Of a stretch of 44,453 nucleotides of DNA, positions 1 to 7,824 are shown piece by piece. Where the stretch lies: the NCBI GenBank assembly GCA_001493195.1, contig FAXN01000021.1:1-44453 (forward strand), written 5' to 3'. Both the position numbers and the translations under genes were made by a program. Source of the stretch: Sulfurovum sp. enrichment culture clone C5 (GTDB taxonomy: Bacteria; Campylobacterota; Campylobacteria; Campylobacterales; Sulfurovaceae). Positions within the stretch are counted from its first letter, which is position 1. Every line of letters starts with the position of its first letter. The notes under the pieces were generated by a model. That model made no database searches, was not told the origin of the DNA, and saw nothing but the letters and a program-made list of their open reading frames with translations.

Positions 1-339
1 CTTTTGATTCACACTAAAGATCTCATAAGCTCTCCATGCACTAGTAGGCCAATGTCGCATAAGTCCGATTTTATCTCCTCCGTCACTATTCAAATTACCT
101 TCATTTAACAGATCCATACCGATACCGCCACCATCACATTCACCTACATACAATGGTTTTATATTTGGATTTGAAAACTCTAAAAAACAATCACACATTA
201 TATTATCATAATCGTCTTTGCAATTTTTTAAACTTGGATAAGCACTCTCTTGTACTCCATCTCCATTAAAATCACCTTGTATTGAACTATTTGCATATGC
301 AATGAATGTACTTATAAAAATCAAAACTATTTTTCTCAT
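1..339 (-). CDS. secreted protein with a calcium-loop-like motif, partial (C-terminus outside window)
   Basis: The frame is open for 113 codons from an ATG at 339 to the first base of the window with no stop, so the C-terminus lies outside. Residues 1 to about 16 (MRKIVLIFISTFIAYA) form a short basic-hydrophobic signal peptide without a lipobox, so the product is probably periplasmic or secreted. Right after it, DFNGDGVQE resembles an EF-hand or dockerin-type Asp/Asn-rich loop, and several acidic Gly-rich stretches follow. A TATAAT-like element lies upstream in the AT-rich 340-400 region, and GGAG precedes the start at a normal distance. I do not recognise the family and assign no function. 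Confidence 0.6.
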   Translation of the reverse strand, partial: MRKIVLIFISTFIAYANSSIQGDFNGDGVQESAYPSLKNCKDDYDNIMCDCFLEFSNPNIKPLYVGECDGGGIGMDLLNEGNLNSDGGDKIGLMRHWPTSAWRAYEIFSVNQK

Positions 340-457
340 ATACCATTACTCCATAGATTATTGTGTGTAAAAATTATATTATAATAAAATAAAGTGCGAT
401 GCCAAATCTACTTAAAAAGTTAAATAAAGCTAGAATATTTTATAAAGAGAGAATAAT

Positions 458-473
458 CGCGAGAACTCTCGCG
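458..473 (-). terminator. hairpin downstream of rpmA (second of two)
   Basis: CGCGAG and CTCGCG form a perfect 6-bp GC-rich stem around AACT. It lies between the rpmA stop and the start of the secreted protein gene. The U-tract on the minus strand is poor, so it may be a processing or weak termination hairpin. Confidence 0.4.
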
Positions 474-480
474 TGAAGAC

Positions 481-507
481 CAAATTTGAAGTTTGACTTC
501 AAATTTG
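481..507 (-). terminator. strong hairpin downstream of rpmA
   Basis: A perfect 11-bp inverted repeat (arms 481-491 and 497-507, 5-nt loop TTTGA) begins 19 bases past the rpmA stop. It is the likely 3' boundary of the rplU-rpmA transcript, although no clean U run follows it. Confidence 0.5.
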
Positions 508-525
508 AGAATTTGTTAGAAATTA

Positions 526-780
526 TTATGCAGGAATTACAGAAACTTTTTTCTGAGTAGAAGTTCTGTTTTCAAATTTTACAGTACCTTCGATAAGTGC
601 AAAGATTGTATGATCTTTACCCATACCAACGCCATTACCAGGATGAACTTTTGTTCCTCTTTGTCTGATAATGATATTACCAGGAATTACTGCTTCGCCA
701 CCAAATTTTTTAACACCTAAACGACGACCAGCTGAATCTCTATTATTTTGGGTAGAACCCTGACCTTTCTTGTGTGCCAT
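526..780 (-). CDS. rpmA: 50S ribosomal protein L27
   Basis: The 84-residue product is full length for bacterial L27. Its N-terminus ([10 protein letters not shown], then [12 protein letters not shown]) is the flexible arm that reaches the ribosomal peptidyl transferase centre. The conserved core motifs [10 protein letters not shown] and GKDHTIFAL follow. There is no N-terminal extension of the Firmicutes cleaved type. The gene lies 13 bases downstream of rplU, the usual bacterial order. Identification rests on strong family similarity. Confidence 0.97.
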   Translation of the reverse strand: MAHKKGQGSTQNNRDSAGRRLGVKKFGGEAVIPGNIIIRQRGTKVHPGNGVGMGKDHTIFALIEGTVKFENRTSTQKKVSVIPA

Positions 781-793
781 ATCTATACTCTCC

Positions 794-1102
794 TTATTGT
801 GCTATGCTTGTGATTCTAACACGAGTGAAGTCTCTTCTGAAACCTCTTTTTAATTTAGAATCTTTTCTTCTTCTTTTTTTATAAATGATAACTTTTTTAT
901 CACGACCTTCGTTGATAACTTCGCCTTTAACAACAGCTCCACTTATAAATGGAGCACCTACTGTTAAAGTACCGTTGTCTAGTGCTAGAACTTCTTTAAA
1001 TTCTACAGCACTTTTTGGCTCTAAGCTCATATTGTCAAAGCAAACTATATCGCCTTCTTTAACTTTGAACTGTTGTCCACTTGCTTTTATGATTGCGTAC
1101 AT
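794..1102 (-). CDS. rplU: 50S ribosomal protein L21
   Basis: The 102-residue product starts [14 protein letters not shown], the standard L21 opening, and carries the C-terminal basic segment [18 protein letters not shown] that binds 23S rRNA. Length and order (rplU then rpmA) match other bacteria. A TATAAT element (1145-1150 on the opposite strand) lies about 40 bases upstream and is the likely promoter for both genes. Confidence 0.97.
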   Translation of the reverse strand: MYAIIKASGQQFKVKEGDIVCFDNMSLEPKSAVEFKEVLALDNGTLTVGAPFISGAVVKGEVINEGRDKKVIIYKKRRRKDSKLKRGFRRDFTRVRITSIAQ

Positions 1103-1144
1103 TGCAAACCCTTTATTGTATGTTTTTTGTTTAAAAAGTGTGAG

Positions 1145-1150
1145 ATTATA
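1145..1150 (-). promoter_or_regulatory. -10 element for rplU-rpmA
   Basis: Read on the minus strand this is TATAAT in the context CGATATAATCTC, placed 43 bases before the rplU start. No good -35 is visible, which is common for Campylobacterota housekeeping promoters. Confidence 0.5.
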
Positions 1151-1206
1151 TCGAAATAATCTTTAATATTCTTTAAGAAATACTCTTTAATAAAAACTAT
1201 ACCAAC

Positions 1207-1581
1207 CTACTCAACCAATGCTATACACTCTATTTCCACTAATGCATTTTTAGGTAGCGTTTTGGCAGCAACCGTACTACGTGCTGGTTTGTGACTTCCA
1301 AAATGCTGAGCATAAATCTCATTTACTGGCACAAAGTCATCCATATCCGCTAAGAATATTGTAGTTTTTATAACATTTCCCATAGAGCTCCCACCTGCTT
1401 CTAAAACAGCTTTTAGATTATTCAATACTTGGTTTGCCTGAGAAACTATACCATTCCCAGCCATTTCACCATTTGGCAAAAGACCTATCTGACCTGAAGT
1501 ATAAATCATTCCATTGGCTATGATTGCCTGCGAATAAGGTCCTATGGCTTGTGGGGCATTTTGTGTTGAAATTATCTTCAT
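1207..1581 (-). CDS. ridA: RidA/YjgF family 2-iminobutanoate/2-iminopropanoate deaminase
   Basis: The 124-residue protein has the full RidA fold signature: an N-terminal NAPQAIGPYSQA, a central YTSGQIG, and the C-terminal PARSTVAAKTLPKNALVEIE with the conserved substrate-carboxylate-binding Arg. Family members deaminate reactive enamine/imine intermediates released by PLP enzymes. That fits the nearby PLP genes (cysK, metY), although they are several genes away. It lies 9 bases downstream of a lipoprotein gene. Confidence 0.93.
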   Translation of the reverse strand: MKIISTQNAPQAIGPYSQAIIANGMIYTSGQIGLLPNGEMAGNGIVSQANQVLNNLKAVLEAGGSSMGNVIKTTIFLADMDDFVPVNEIYAQHFGSHKPARSTVAAKTLPKNALVEIECIALVE

Positions 1582-1590
1582 TGCTACTCC

Positions 1591-1929
1591 TTAATTATTT
1601 GATTCGAAAAAGATATAGTTTGAGCTATAGTCTGAAATTTCAAAATAAACTTTTTTTTCATTTGCATCAATAGTGTTATTTAGATTTATATCATGATACC
1701 CATAACCAAATCTATACGACCTAGCTTCTCCATCATTTGTTCCTGTTGCTGTTGACATTTTATCTATTTTCAAAAATCTATGAACAAGTTTCTCGCCTGC
1801 ATAAACTTCTAAAACACCATTTGTTCCTGTCCAATTTTGAATAGACCTACTTATGTTATTTTGTGTTTCCTGTGTACAACCAGCAACAAAAAACGACAAT
1901 ATCATCAAAAAAAAGAATTTTGTACTCAT
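1591..1929 (-). CDS. small lipoprotein, conserved hypothetical
   Basis: The 112-residue product opens with a signal peptide ending in a lipobox (VAGC, Cys near residue 18), so it should be lipid-anchored. The mature part contains SIQNWTGTNGVLEVYAGEKL and a central acidic DINLNNTIDANEKK segment. I recall similar proteins in Sulfurimonas-type genomes but know no function. It precedes ridA by 9 bases and may be co-transcribed with it. Confidence 0.75.
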   Translation of the reverse strand: MSTKFFFLMILSFFVAGCTQETQNNISRSIQNWTGTNGVLEVYAGEKLVHRFLKIDKMSTATGTNDGEARSYRFGYGYHDINLNNTIDANEKKVYFEISDYSSNYIFFESNN

Positions 1930-1995
1930 TTGAAACCCCTGATTTTTTATAATTTTACCATTTAAACTTGTATTCTTTACACAATATATAAAAAA

Positions 1996-2007
1996 TATTA
2001 GCTAATA
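1996..2007. terminator. AT-rich palindrome between small genes, possible weak terminator
   Basis: TATTAGCTAATA is a perfect 12-base palindrome 7 bases past the stop of the upstream small gene. On the minus strand it is followed by a T-rich run. The stem is AT-only apart from one GC step and has no loop, so terminator function is tentative. Confidence 0.25.
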
Positions 2008-2013
2008 ATTTTA

Positions 2014-2202
2014 TTAGTCACCAAAACCTATTGTATATAATATAAATAAATATCCAGAAAACAACATTATCCCAGATACAAAGAATAAGATCCAATTACT
2101 TTTTATTCTTTTTTTTGGAAATAAAAGATTAATACTTGAAACAAGAAATGCAATAAAGGCAATCATTTCACTAATCATTAATATTTGAAATAATAAATCC
2201 AT
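2014..2202 (-). CDS. small two-helix membrane protein
   Basis: The 62 residues contain two hydrophobic segments (about 5-27 and 37-58) separated by a basic loop (FPKKRIKSNW), so it is a small inner-membrane hairpin protein. It follows the ThiF-family gene by 13 bases on the same strand. No family is recognised and the function is unknown. Confidence 0.6.
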   Translation of the reverse strand: MDLLFQILMISEMIAFIAFLVSSINLLFPKKRIKSNWILFFVSGIMLFSGYLFILYTIGFGD

Positions 2203-2215
2203 TTACATTCTCGCT

Positions 2216-2887
2216 CTACTTTGGCAAACCGAACTTTTGAGTTACAAGCTCTCCATTATCATCAAAATATAGATAATACAGTTTGTCTTTTACTACGCTT
2301 TGTCCTGCTAAATAACGAAGTGCCAAATTTGCTTGAAGTGAAGCTATATGCATAACGATGGGAGCAGCAATTCCTGCTGGCTTATGATCACTTACATTAA
2401 ATGAATTGAAGCTTGAATTTTCAAAAAAACAAACATAACCATGCCATGCTTCAACACTGCCATATATCCATGGAGTATTTTGTTTTTTTGCAAAAGTATC
2501 TATTTGCATTCTTGTTTGAAGATTATCAGTAGCATCGATAATCAAATCATATTTACCTTCTAAATCACTAAACTCTTCAAAAGTGGAAGTTATAGCTTTT
2601 ATATTTACAAAAGGATTTTTTGATTGGACTAAACTTGCAACTACTTTTGCCTTGTACTTGTGTTCATCTTTTATGGTAAATGCTATTTGTCTGTGGATAT
2701 TGTGTAGTGATACTTTATCAAAATCAACTATATCTATATGCCCTATTCCGCTAGTGCCAAGTGCAAGTGCAAGCGATGAACCAAGTCCACCAGCACCTAT
2801 GATGGCAACTCTTTTGTTTTGTAAACTTTGTTGTATCTCTGCACCCCAAAGTTGGATTTGTCTGTGAAAATATTTCTCTTGTGTCAT
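2216..2887 (-). CDS. ThiF/MoeB/HesA family adenylyltransferase lacking the zinc motif
   Basis: The 223-residue protein has the E1-like fold: Rossmann ATP-binding GAGGLGSSLALALG near residue 31, the acidic strand DIVDFDKVSLHNIHRQ with the conserved Arg, and DLIIDATDN with the Mg/ATP-site Asp. Family members adenylate the C-terminal Gly-Gly of ThiS/MoaD-type sulfur carriers. It has a single Cys, in GYVCFF, so the paired CxxC zinc motifs of MoeB are absent. It starts directly next to the stop of the nitrilase-fold gene upstream. Carrier partner and pathway cannot be told from the sequence. Confidence 0.85.
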   Translation of the reverse strand: MTQEKYFHRQIQLWGAEIQQSLQNKRVAIIGAGGLGSSLALALGTSGIGHIDIVDFDKVSLHNIHRQIAFTIKDEHKYKAKVVASLVQSKNPFVNIKAITSTFEEFSDLEGKYDLIIDATDNLQTRMQIDTFAKKQNTPWIYGSVEAWHGYVCFFENSSFNSFNVSDHKPAGIAAPIVMHIASLQANLALRYLAGQSVVKDKLYYLYFDDNGELVTQKFGLPK

Positions 2888-3700
2888 TTACGGTAACTCT
2901 TTTCTCATATTTAGTGCTTGTTCAAATCTCCACTCTTTTTTATGATGCTTTAAAACCTTTTTATCTATCTCTTCGACTAGCATAGACTCTTTATCTTCAA
3001 GCATCATTTCTACTTCTCCGTCTGGACGAACCAACATGCTATCCCCATAAAATCTCCACTTGACATCTTTATCATTATATTCTCCAAGTCTATTTACCCT
3101 AAGCACATATGTTTCATAAAGGAAAGCTTGTGTTTTGATAATCTCTCTCCATCTATTGTGTGAGCCAAATGTTGAAGACGTAGGAAGTATAACTAGGTCT
3201 ATTTTTTTTGATCTCACATAATCCCAAAATGGTGGAAAATGCATCTCATATCCTGCCATCACCATAATCTTAAATCCGTCAAGTGAAAAAATCATTGGTG
3301 GTTTTAAAGTCTCTATCGTGTTTGTAAAGAAACTCTGCTCATCCCAATGCCCATAAGGTATGAGAATTTGTTGCTCGTAATAATTCACGCCAACTGGGCT
3401 AATCTTGGCAATAGTTTTTATATAACCATCTTTTTTGAGTAAAACAATAGGTGCGATTATAGTCATATCATACTCTTTTGCGTATGATTTTAAGAGTTTT
3501 AAATGTTTGTCTGATTGTTCTTTTACCATTGATTTTGGCATGGAAGCTAATTCTTTGAAAAAATGATTTAAAACATATTCTCCAAGAACGATTATTTTTG
3601 CACCCCTAGCGTGTGCATTTTTAAAATAAAACTCTAGTCTTGATGGATTGAATCCAAGTGTTTGAAGTTGCAAAGCTGCTACTACAAGCGGACTACTCAA
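2888..3700 (-). CDS. carbon-nitrogen hydrolase (nitrilase) fold protein with degenerate catalytic triad
   Basis: The 270-residue length and fold landmarks match the nitrilase superfamily. The Glu of the catalytic Glu-Lys-Cys triad is present (VLGEYVLN). The Lys position reads NYYEQQILIPYGHWDE, with Gln in its place. The nucleophile motif, normally CYDxRFP, reads AGYEMHFPPFW with Gly instead of Cys. The later structural motif DLVILPTSSTFG and the RVNRLGEY stretch are kept. I infer a protein with no amidase activity, perhaps a binding or regulatory relative. Its ATG overlaps the xseB stop (ATGA), and thiF-like follows immediately. Confidence 0.8.
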   Translation of the reverse strand: MSSPLVVAALQLQTLGFNPSRLEFYFKNAHARGAKIIVLGEYVLNHFFKELASMPKSMVKEQSDKHLKLLKSYAKEYDMTIIAPIVLLKKDGYIKTIAKISPVGVNYYEQQILIPYGHWDEQSFFTNTIETLKPPMIFSLDGFKIMVMAGYEMHFPPFWDYVRSKKIDLVILPTSSTFGSHNRWREIIKTQAFLYETYVLRVNRLGEYNDKDVKWRFYGDSMLVRPDGEVEMMLEDKESMLVEEIDKKVLKHHKKEWRFEQALNMRKELP

Positions 3701-3900
3701 GCATCATCCTTGATACTACTTTGTTCAATTATCTTGATTTTTGCTTTTGCATTTTCAAGTATAGTGCTTGCTTCTTGTATGTTTTTGATACCGTCTTCAT
3801 ATAGCTTCACGCTGTCTTCTAACGATATATCTTGCTTCATTAATTTTTCCATTATGGATTTTGCATTTGCTATTTTTTCTTCAAAACTTTCATTTGTCAT
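3697..3900 (-). CDS. xseB: exodeoxyribonuclease VII small subunit
   Basis: The 67-residue coiled-coil protein has the XseB pattern: SFEEKIANAKSIMEKL, then SLEDSVKLYEDGIKNI and a charged C-terminus. It is the small subunit that associates with XseA in the single-strand-specific exonuclease VII. The gene overlaps metX by 11 bases upstream and the nitrilase-fold gene by 4 bases downstream. xseA is not in the window. Confidence 0.9.
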   Translation of the reverse strand: MTNESFEEKIANAKSIMEKLMKQDISLEDSVKLYEDGIKNIQEASTILENAKAKIKIIEQSSIKDDA

Positions 3901-4999
3901 CGCTCTCTCCTAAAATGGATTTGATATCATCTTCAAACTTATCGACTTCAACCAAAAATGCATCATGCCCATAATCACTTTGTATCTCTTTGTAAGTTAC
4001 TTCTTGTGAATTTTTACTCATAACATTATATATAAATTCCATCTCTTCTGGGAAAAATAGATAGTCTGAACTAAAGCTAAAAAGATGCACTTTTGATTTT
4101 ATTCGCAAGATTGCATCATCAAGTGAATCATATCCTCTCTCTAAACTAAAAGTATTTATGGCTTTAACTATATAGAGATAACTAAGTGGATCAAAAATTT
4201 TGCTAAAATTTGTTGTGTTATACTCCATATATCTCTCTACTTCATATCTTCCGAAAAGCTCAAAAAGTCCATCAGTATTTACATAATTTCTATCAAACTT
4301 TCTATCCATAGATTTTGGAGAAAGAAATGAAATATGTCCTGCTATTCTGCCTATCGCCAAACCTGCAAGTCCGTCTTCACTAAAAGCATCTTTAGCATAA
4401 TATCCACCTTCAAATCTAGGGTCTGTTCTGATGGCTTCAACTGCAACTTTATTAAATGCTATCGTCCAAGGTCTTGTTTCATAAGTTGATGCCATAGATA
4501 TTATATGCTTTGCTAAATTTGGATAATCAACTCCAAATTGAAGTGCTTGCATACCTCCCATAGAGCCACCAATAATAGCTTTTAACTTATATATGCCCAA
4601 ACCTGAAAGTAAGTGAACTTGGGCTCTTACCATATCTTTGATAGTAACTACTGGAAATTTTAATCTATAAGGAGCAAGTGATGGATATGAGTTACTCATA
4701 GGTCCAGTTGAACCAAAACAGCTTCCAACCACATTTGTACAAATAACAAAATATTTTGAAGTATCCAAAGCCTTTCCATCGCCAATGAGGTCATCCCACC
4801 AACCAGCTTTTTTCTCGCCCTCATATATTCCTGCTGCATGATGAGAGCCGCTCAACGCATGGCATACAAGCACTACATTACTCTTGTCATCGTTCAATTC
4901 ACCATATGTCTCATATGCTATATCATACGGTTCCAATATCCTACCGCTCTCTAAGTATAGTGGACTGCTAAAATGTGCTATATCTGTCTTGATTTTCAT
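3890..4999 (-). CDS. metX: homoserine O-acetyltransferase (MetX)
   Basis: The 369-residue alpha/beta hydrolase has the MetX motifs NVVLVCHALSGSHHAAG (oxyanion region) and GGSMGGMQ with nucleophile Ser146, an acid in FSSDYLFFPEE, and the catalytic His in SDYGHDAFLVE. It acylates homoserine so that MetY can add sulfide. The gene order metY, Rrf2 regulator, cysK, metX makes one methionine/cysteine synthesis unit. Whether the donor is acetyl- or succinyl-CoA cannot be settled by eye; acetyl is usual for MetX. Confidence 0.93.
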   Translation of the reverse strand: MKIKTDIAHFSSPLYLESGRILEPYDIAYETYGELNDDKSNVVLVCHALSGSHHAAGIYEGEKKAGWWDDLIGDGKALDTSKYFVICTNVVGSCFGSTGPMSNSYPSLAPYRLKFPVVTIKDMVRAQVHLLSGLGIYKLKAIIGGSMGGMQALQFGVDYPNLAKHIISMASTYETRPWTIAFNKVAVEAIRTDPRFEGGYYAKDAFSEDGLAGLAIGRIAGHISFLSPKSMDRKFDRNYVNTDGLFELFGRYEVERYMEYNTTNFSKIFDPLSYLYIVKAINTFSLERGYDSLDDAILRIKSKVHLFSFSSDYLFFPEEMEFIYNVMSKNSQEVTYKEIQSDYGHDAFLVEVDKFEDDIKSILGESDDK

Positions 5000-5060
5000 A
5001 AGCTACTTTTGAAAAAATATTTTGGATATTTTATCGTAACTAGACTTTAGAGTTGAAACT

Positions 5061-5981
5061 CTAGTCGTCATATAAAGTGGTACTTAGATATCTCTCTCCT
5101 GTATCACAAAGAATTGTAACTATAACTTTATCTCTGTTTTCTGGTCTTGATGCTACAACTGACGCAGCATATACATTTGCTCCTGCGGAAATTCCAACTA
5201 ATAACCCTTCTTGTTTTGCTAAATTTTTAGCGGTCAAAATGGCATCTTCATTTGATACTGTTATAACCTCATCATATATTTTGGTATTTAATACAACTGG
5301 AACAAATCCTGCTCCGATGCCCTGGATTTGATGTGGTGCTGGAGCACCTCCACTAAGTACTGGTGATGATAGTGGCTCAACTGCTATGATTTTTATATTT
5401 GGATTTAACTCTTTTAGTTTTTCACCTGTTCCTGTAATCGTACCGCCTGTTCCGATAGCAGCTATAAATATATCTACTTTTCCATCCAAATCATTATATA
5501 TCTCAAGTGCAGTTGTTTTGCGATGTGCTTCTGGATTGCTCTCGTTTGCAAATTGCCCCATAATGATAGAATTTGGCGTGCTTTTTTGAAGATCATTGGC
5601 TTTTTCAATTGCTCCTTTCATGCCATATTGAGGTTCAGTCAAAACTATATTTGCACCCAAAGCTTTAAGAAGTTTTTGTCTCTCTATACTCATAGAACTT
5701 GGCATAGTAAGGATAAGCTTCATACCTTTTGCAGCACAAGCACTTGCCAGTGCAATTCCCGTATTTCCGCTTGTTGGTTCTATGATAGTTGTATCATTAT
5801 TTATAACACCTCTATCTTCAGCATTTTTTATCATATTGATACCGATTCTATCTTTGACAGAGTGAGTTGGATTCATAAATTCACATTTTCCAAGTACTAC
5901 AGCTCCATTCTCACTAGCAACTCTAAGTTTAACTAGCGGTGTATTGCCTATAAGTCCTGTAACATCAGTAGCATATTTCAT
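5061..5981 (-). CDS. cysK: cysteine synthase (O-acetylserine sulfhydrylase)
   Basis: The 306-residue fold-type II PLP enzyme has the cofactor Lys43 in MNPTHSVKDRIG, the substrate loop PTSGNTGIALA, the phosphate-binding GTGGTITGTG and the C-terminal GISAGANV. It makes cysteine from O-acetylserine and sulfide. Features fit CysK rather than cystathionine beta-synthase, since there is no haem or CBS domain. It begins 9 bases after the Rrf2-type regulator and is followed by metX after about 60 bases. Confidence 0.93.
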   Translation of the reverse strand: MKYATDVTGLIGNTPLVKLRVASENGAVVLGKCEFMNPTHSVKDRIGINMIKNAEDRGVINNDTTIIEPTSGNTGIALASACAAKGMKLILTMPSSMSIERQKLLKALGANIVLTEPQYGMKGAIEKANDLQKSTPNSIIMGQFANESNPEAHRKTTALEIYNDLDGKVDIFIAAIGTGGTITGTGEKLKELNPNIKIIAVEPLSSPVLSGGAPAPHQIQGIGAGFVPVVLNTKIYDEVITVSNEDAILTAKNLAKQEGLLVGISAGANVYAASVVASRPENRDKVIVTILCDTGERYLSTTLYDD

Positions 5982-5990
5982 AATTACTTC

Positions 5991-6401
5991 CTAAATATTA
6001 AAATGCAAAGAGGAGTTAAATCTCTCTTTATACTTTTCAAAATCATCCAAAGATATATTTAGATGAGCCTCTATGGAGTGTTGTAAATCATCCAAAAACA
6101 AGTTTATTATGTGGCAGTTGTCCCTGTTGGCAACTTTTGGTTTTCCCTCAAGAGCAAAAATTATATCTTTAACCATAATTTCTTTACTTGGTTTTGAGAG
6201 TAAATATCCACCATTTATACCTCTTTGAACATTTAACATCTTTGCCTTAGCAAGACGCCCTAGTATTTGTTCTAGGTAATTTTGAGATATGCCAGTGATA
6301 TTTACTATTTGGCTAACTGGCACTGGTTTATCTTGTGGTAATTTGCTAAGTTCATACATAGCTCTAATCCCATACATACCTTTAGAGGATATAAGTGACA
6401 T
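5991..6401 (-). CDS. Rrf2 family transcriptional regulator (cysteine-metabolism type)
   Basis: The 136-residue protein has the Rrf2 winged helix: SSKGMYGIRAMYELS, then PVSQIVNITGISQNYLEQILGRLAKA, then the wing QRGINGGYLLSK. The IscR-type three-Cys cluster motif is absent; only Cys96 (NRDNCHII) remains, so a [2Fe-2S] cluster is unlikely. That resembles CymR-like members, which sense cysteine status through partner proteins. It sits between metY and cysK with 5- and 9-base gaps, and I infer that it controls this sulfur operon, probably at the metY promoter. Confidence 0.88.
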   Translation of the reverse strand: MSLISSKGMYGIRAMYELSKLPQDKPVPVSQIVNITGISQNYLEQILGRLAKAKMLNVQRGINGGYLLSKPSKEIMVKDIIFALEGKPKVANRDNCHIINLFLDDLQHSIEAHLNISLDDFEKYKERFNSSLHFNI

Positions 6402-6406
6402 AAGTT

Positions 6407-7672
6407 TTACCCCAACGCCTTAGACAAATCAGCAATTAAGTCTTTTGTATCTTCAAGCCCGATACTAAGTCTAATTGTTGCTGGATTTATCCCTGCTGCT
6501 TTTAACTCTTCACTATTCATTTGTGAATGTGTTGTACTTGCTGGATGAGTAATAAGTGATTTGCTATCTCCTATATTTACAACGACACTAAAAAGCTCAA
6601 CACTATCTATAATTCTCTTTGCTTCTTCAAAATTTTCAACATCAAAAGATATAAGACCTGATGCTTTACCATCTTTAAAATATTTTTGTGCTTTTTTATA
6701 ATCACTATGATTTTCAAGTCCTGGATAATTTACTGCTTTTACTTTCGGATGGGAACTTAAAAATTTAGCAACCGTAAGAGCATTTGATGAGTGCTTGTCC
6801 ATTCTGATGGATAATGTCTCTAGTCCTTGTATAAATAACCAGCTACTAAATGCTGGCAAACACGCACCAATATCTCTTAGAAGTGCAAGCCTAACTCTAA
6901 GTGTGAAATTTGGCAGAGGAACATCAGTATAAACAAGCCCATGATAACTCTCATCAGGTGTACTGAAGTGAGTATATCTATTTGATTTTTTGAAAAACTC
7001 ATTTAGTCCTTCTCGCTCAACTATGATACCGCCAACCGCACTTCCTTGTCCATTTGTATATTTTGATAAAGAATGTACTACTATATCAATACCCCATTCA
7101 ATCGGATTAAAAAGTGATGGTGACGCTACTGTATTGTCACAAATAGTTAAAACTCCATACTTTTTAGCAATATCAACGATTTTTTCCACATCAGCAATTG
7201 CAATCTGTGGATTTGAAAGTGATTCAAAATATATAGCTTTTGTTTTATAATCTATGAGTTCTTCTAGATTACTTGCATCATCACTTTTAAAAATTTTAGC
7301 ATTTATGCCAAATCTTTTGATAGTATGGGTAAGCAATGTCACAGATCCACCATATATCTTATCTGATATTATTATATTATCTCCAGCCTCTGCAACATTT
7401 GCAATAGCATAAAAAATAGCCGCTTGCCCAGATGCTACTGCAAGTGCTGCCACTCCACCTTCAACTTGAGCAAATCTAGCCTCTAGTATATCATTGGTTG
7501 GATTTGTAAGTCTGCTATAAATCTGTCCGAGTTCTTTAAGTGCAAATAAGTTTGCTGCATGTTCACTGTCTCTAAAAGCATATGCAGTACTTTGATATAT
7601 AGGCACACTCATAGTTCCATGTCCGAATTTTTTATCATATCCAGCATGTAGAGCTATAGTTTCTTTCTCCAT
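6407..7672 (-). CDS. metY: O-acetylhomoserine sulfhydrylase (MetY)
   Basis: The 421-residue Cys/Met-metabolism PLP enzyme opens with IALHAGYDKK. It carries the tetramer/PLP motif YSRLTNPTNDILE, the cofactor Lys204 in HSLSKYTNGQG and the C-terminal SIGLEDTKDLIADL. Its length exceeds that of cystathionine gamma-synthases (about 380) because of the insertion around HFSTPDESYHGL, which is typical of O-acetylhomoserine sulfhydrylases. It is the first gene of the sulfur operon, downstream of a strong promoter (7703-7731), with metX supplying its substrate. Confidence 0.92.
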   Translation of the reverse strand: MEKETIALHAGYDKKFGHGTMSVPIYQSTAYAFRDSEHAANLFALKELGQIYSRLTNPTNDILEARFAQVEGGVAALAVASGQAAIFYAIANVAEAGDNIIISDKIYGGSVTLLTHTIKRFGINAKIFKSDDASNLEELIDYKTKAIYFESLSNPQIAIADVEKIVDIAKKYGVLTICDNTVASPSLFNPIEWGIDIVVHSLSKYTNGQGSAVGGIIVEREGLNEFFKKSNRYTHFSTPDESYHGLVYTDVPLPNFTLRVRLALLRDIGACLPAFSSWLFIQGLETLSIRMDKHSSNALTVAKFLSSHPKVKAVNYPGLENHSDYKKAQKYFKDGKASGLISFDVENFEEAKRIIDSVELFSVVVNIGDSKSLITHPASTTHSQMNSEELKAAGINPATIRLSIGLEDTKDLIADLSKALG

Positions 7673-7702
7673 TAGTTATCCTTTTTATTAAATATTTTAA
7701 AA

Positions 7703-7731
7703 ACTTTATCACAATAAAATATAAATGTCAA
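7703..7731 (-). promoter_or_regulatory. near-consensus sigma-70 promoter for the metY operon
   Basis: On the minus strand TTGACA (7726-7731) and TAAAGT (7703-7708) are separated by exactly 17 bases. The site is about 30 bases upstream of the metY start, which has its own RBS (AAAAGGAT). Such a strong promoter next to an Rrf2 gene suggests repression; no clear dyad operator is visible by eye. Confidence 0.75.
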
Positions 7732-7824
7732 GTAATTTTATTAATTTTATCTTATTTGCCTATATATAGTGCTATTTAAAAGTAAAGTATATTAGTATAG
7801 TTTTATATACTTATTGATGTTTTT

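Noticed and set aside
885-1166. Plus-strand frame over rplU, and many similar antisense frames across the window
   Set aside because: They are shadows of confidently identified genes, lack RBS and have no recognisable protein features.
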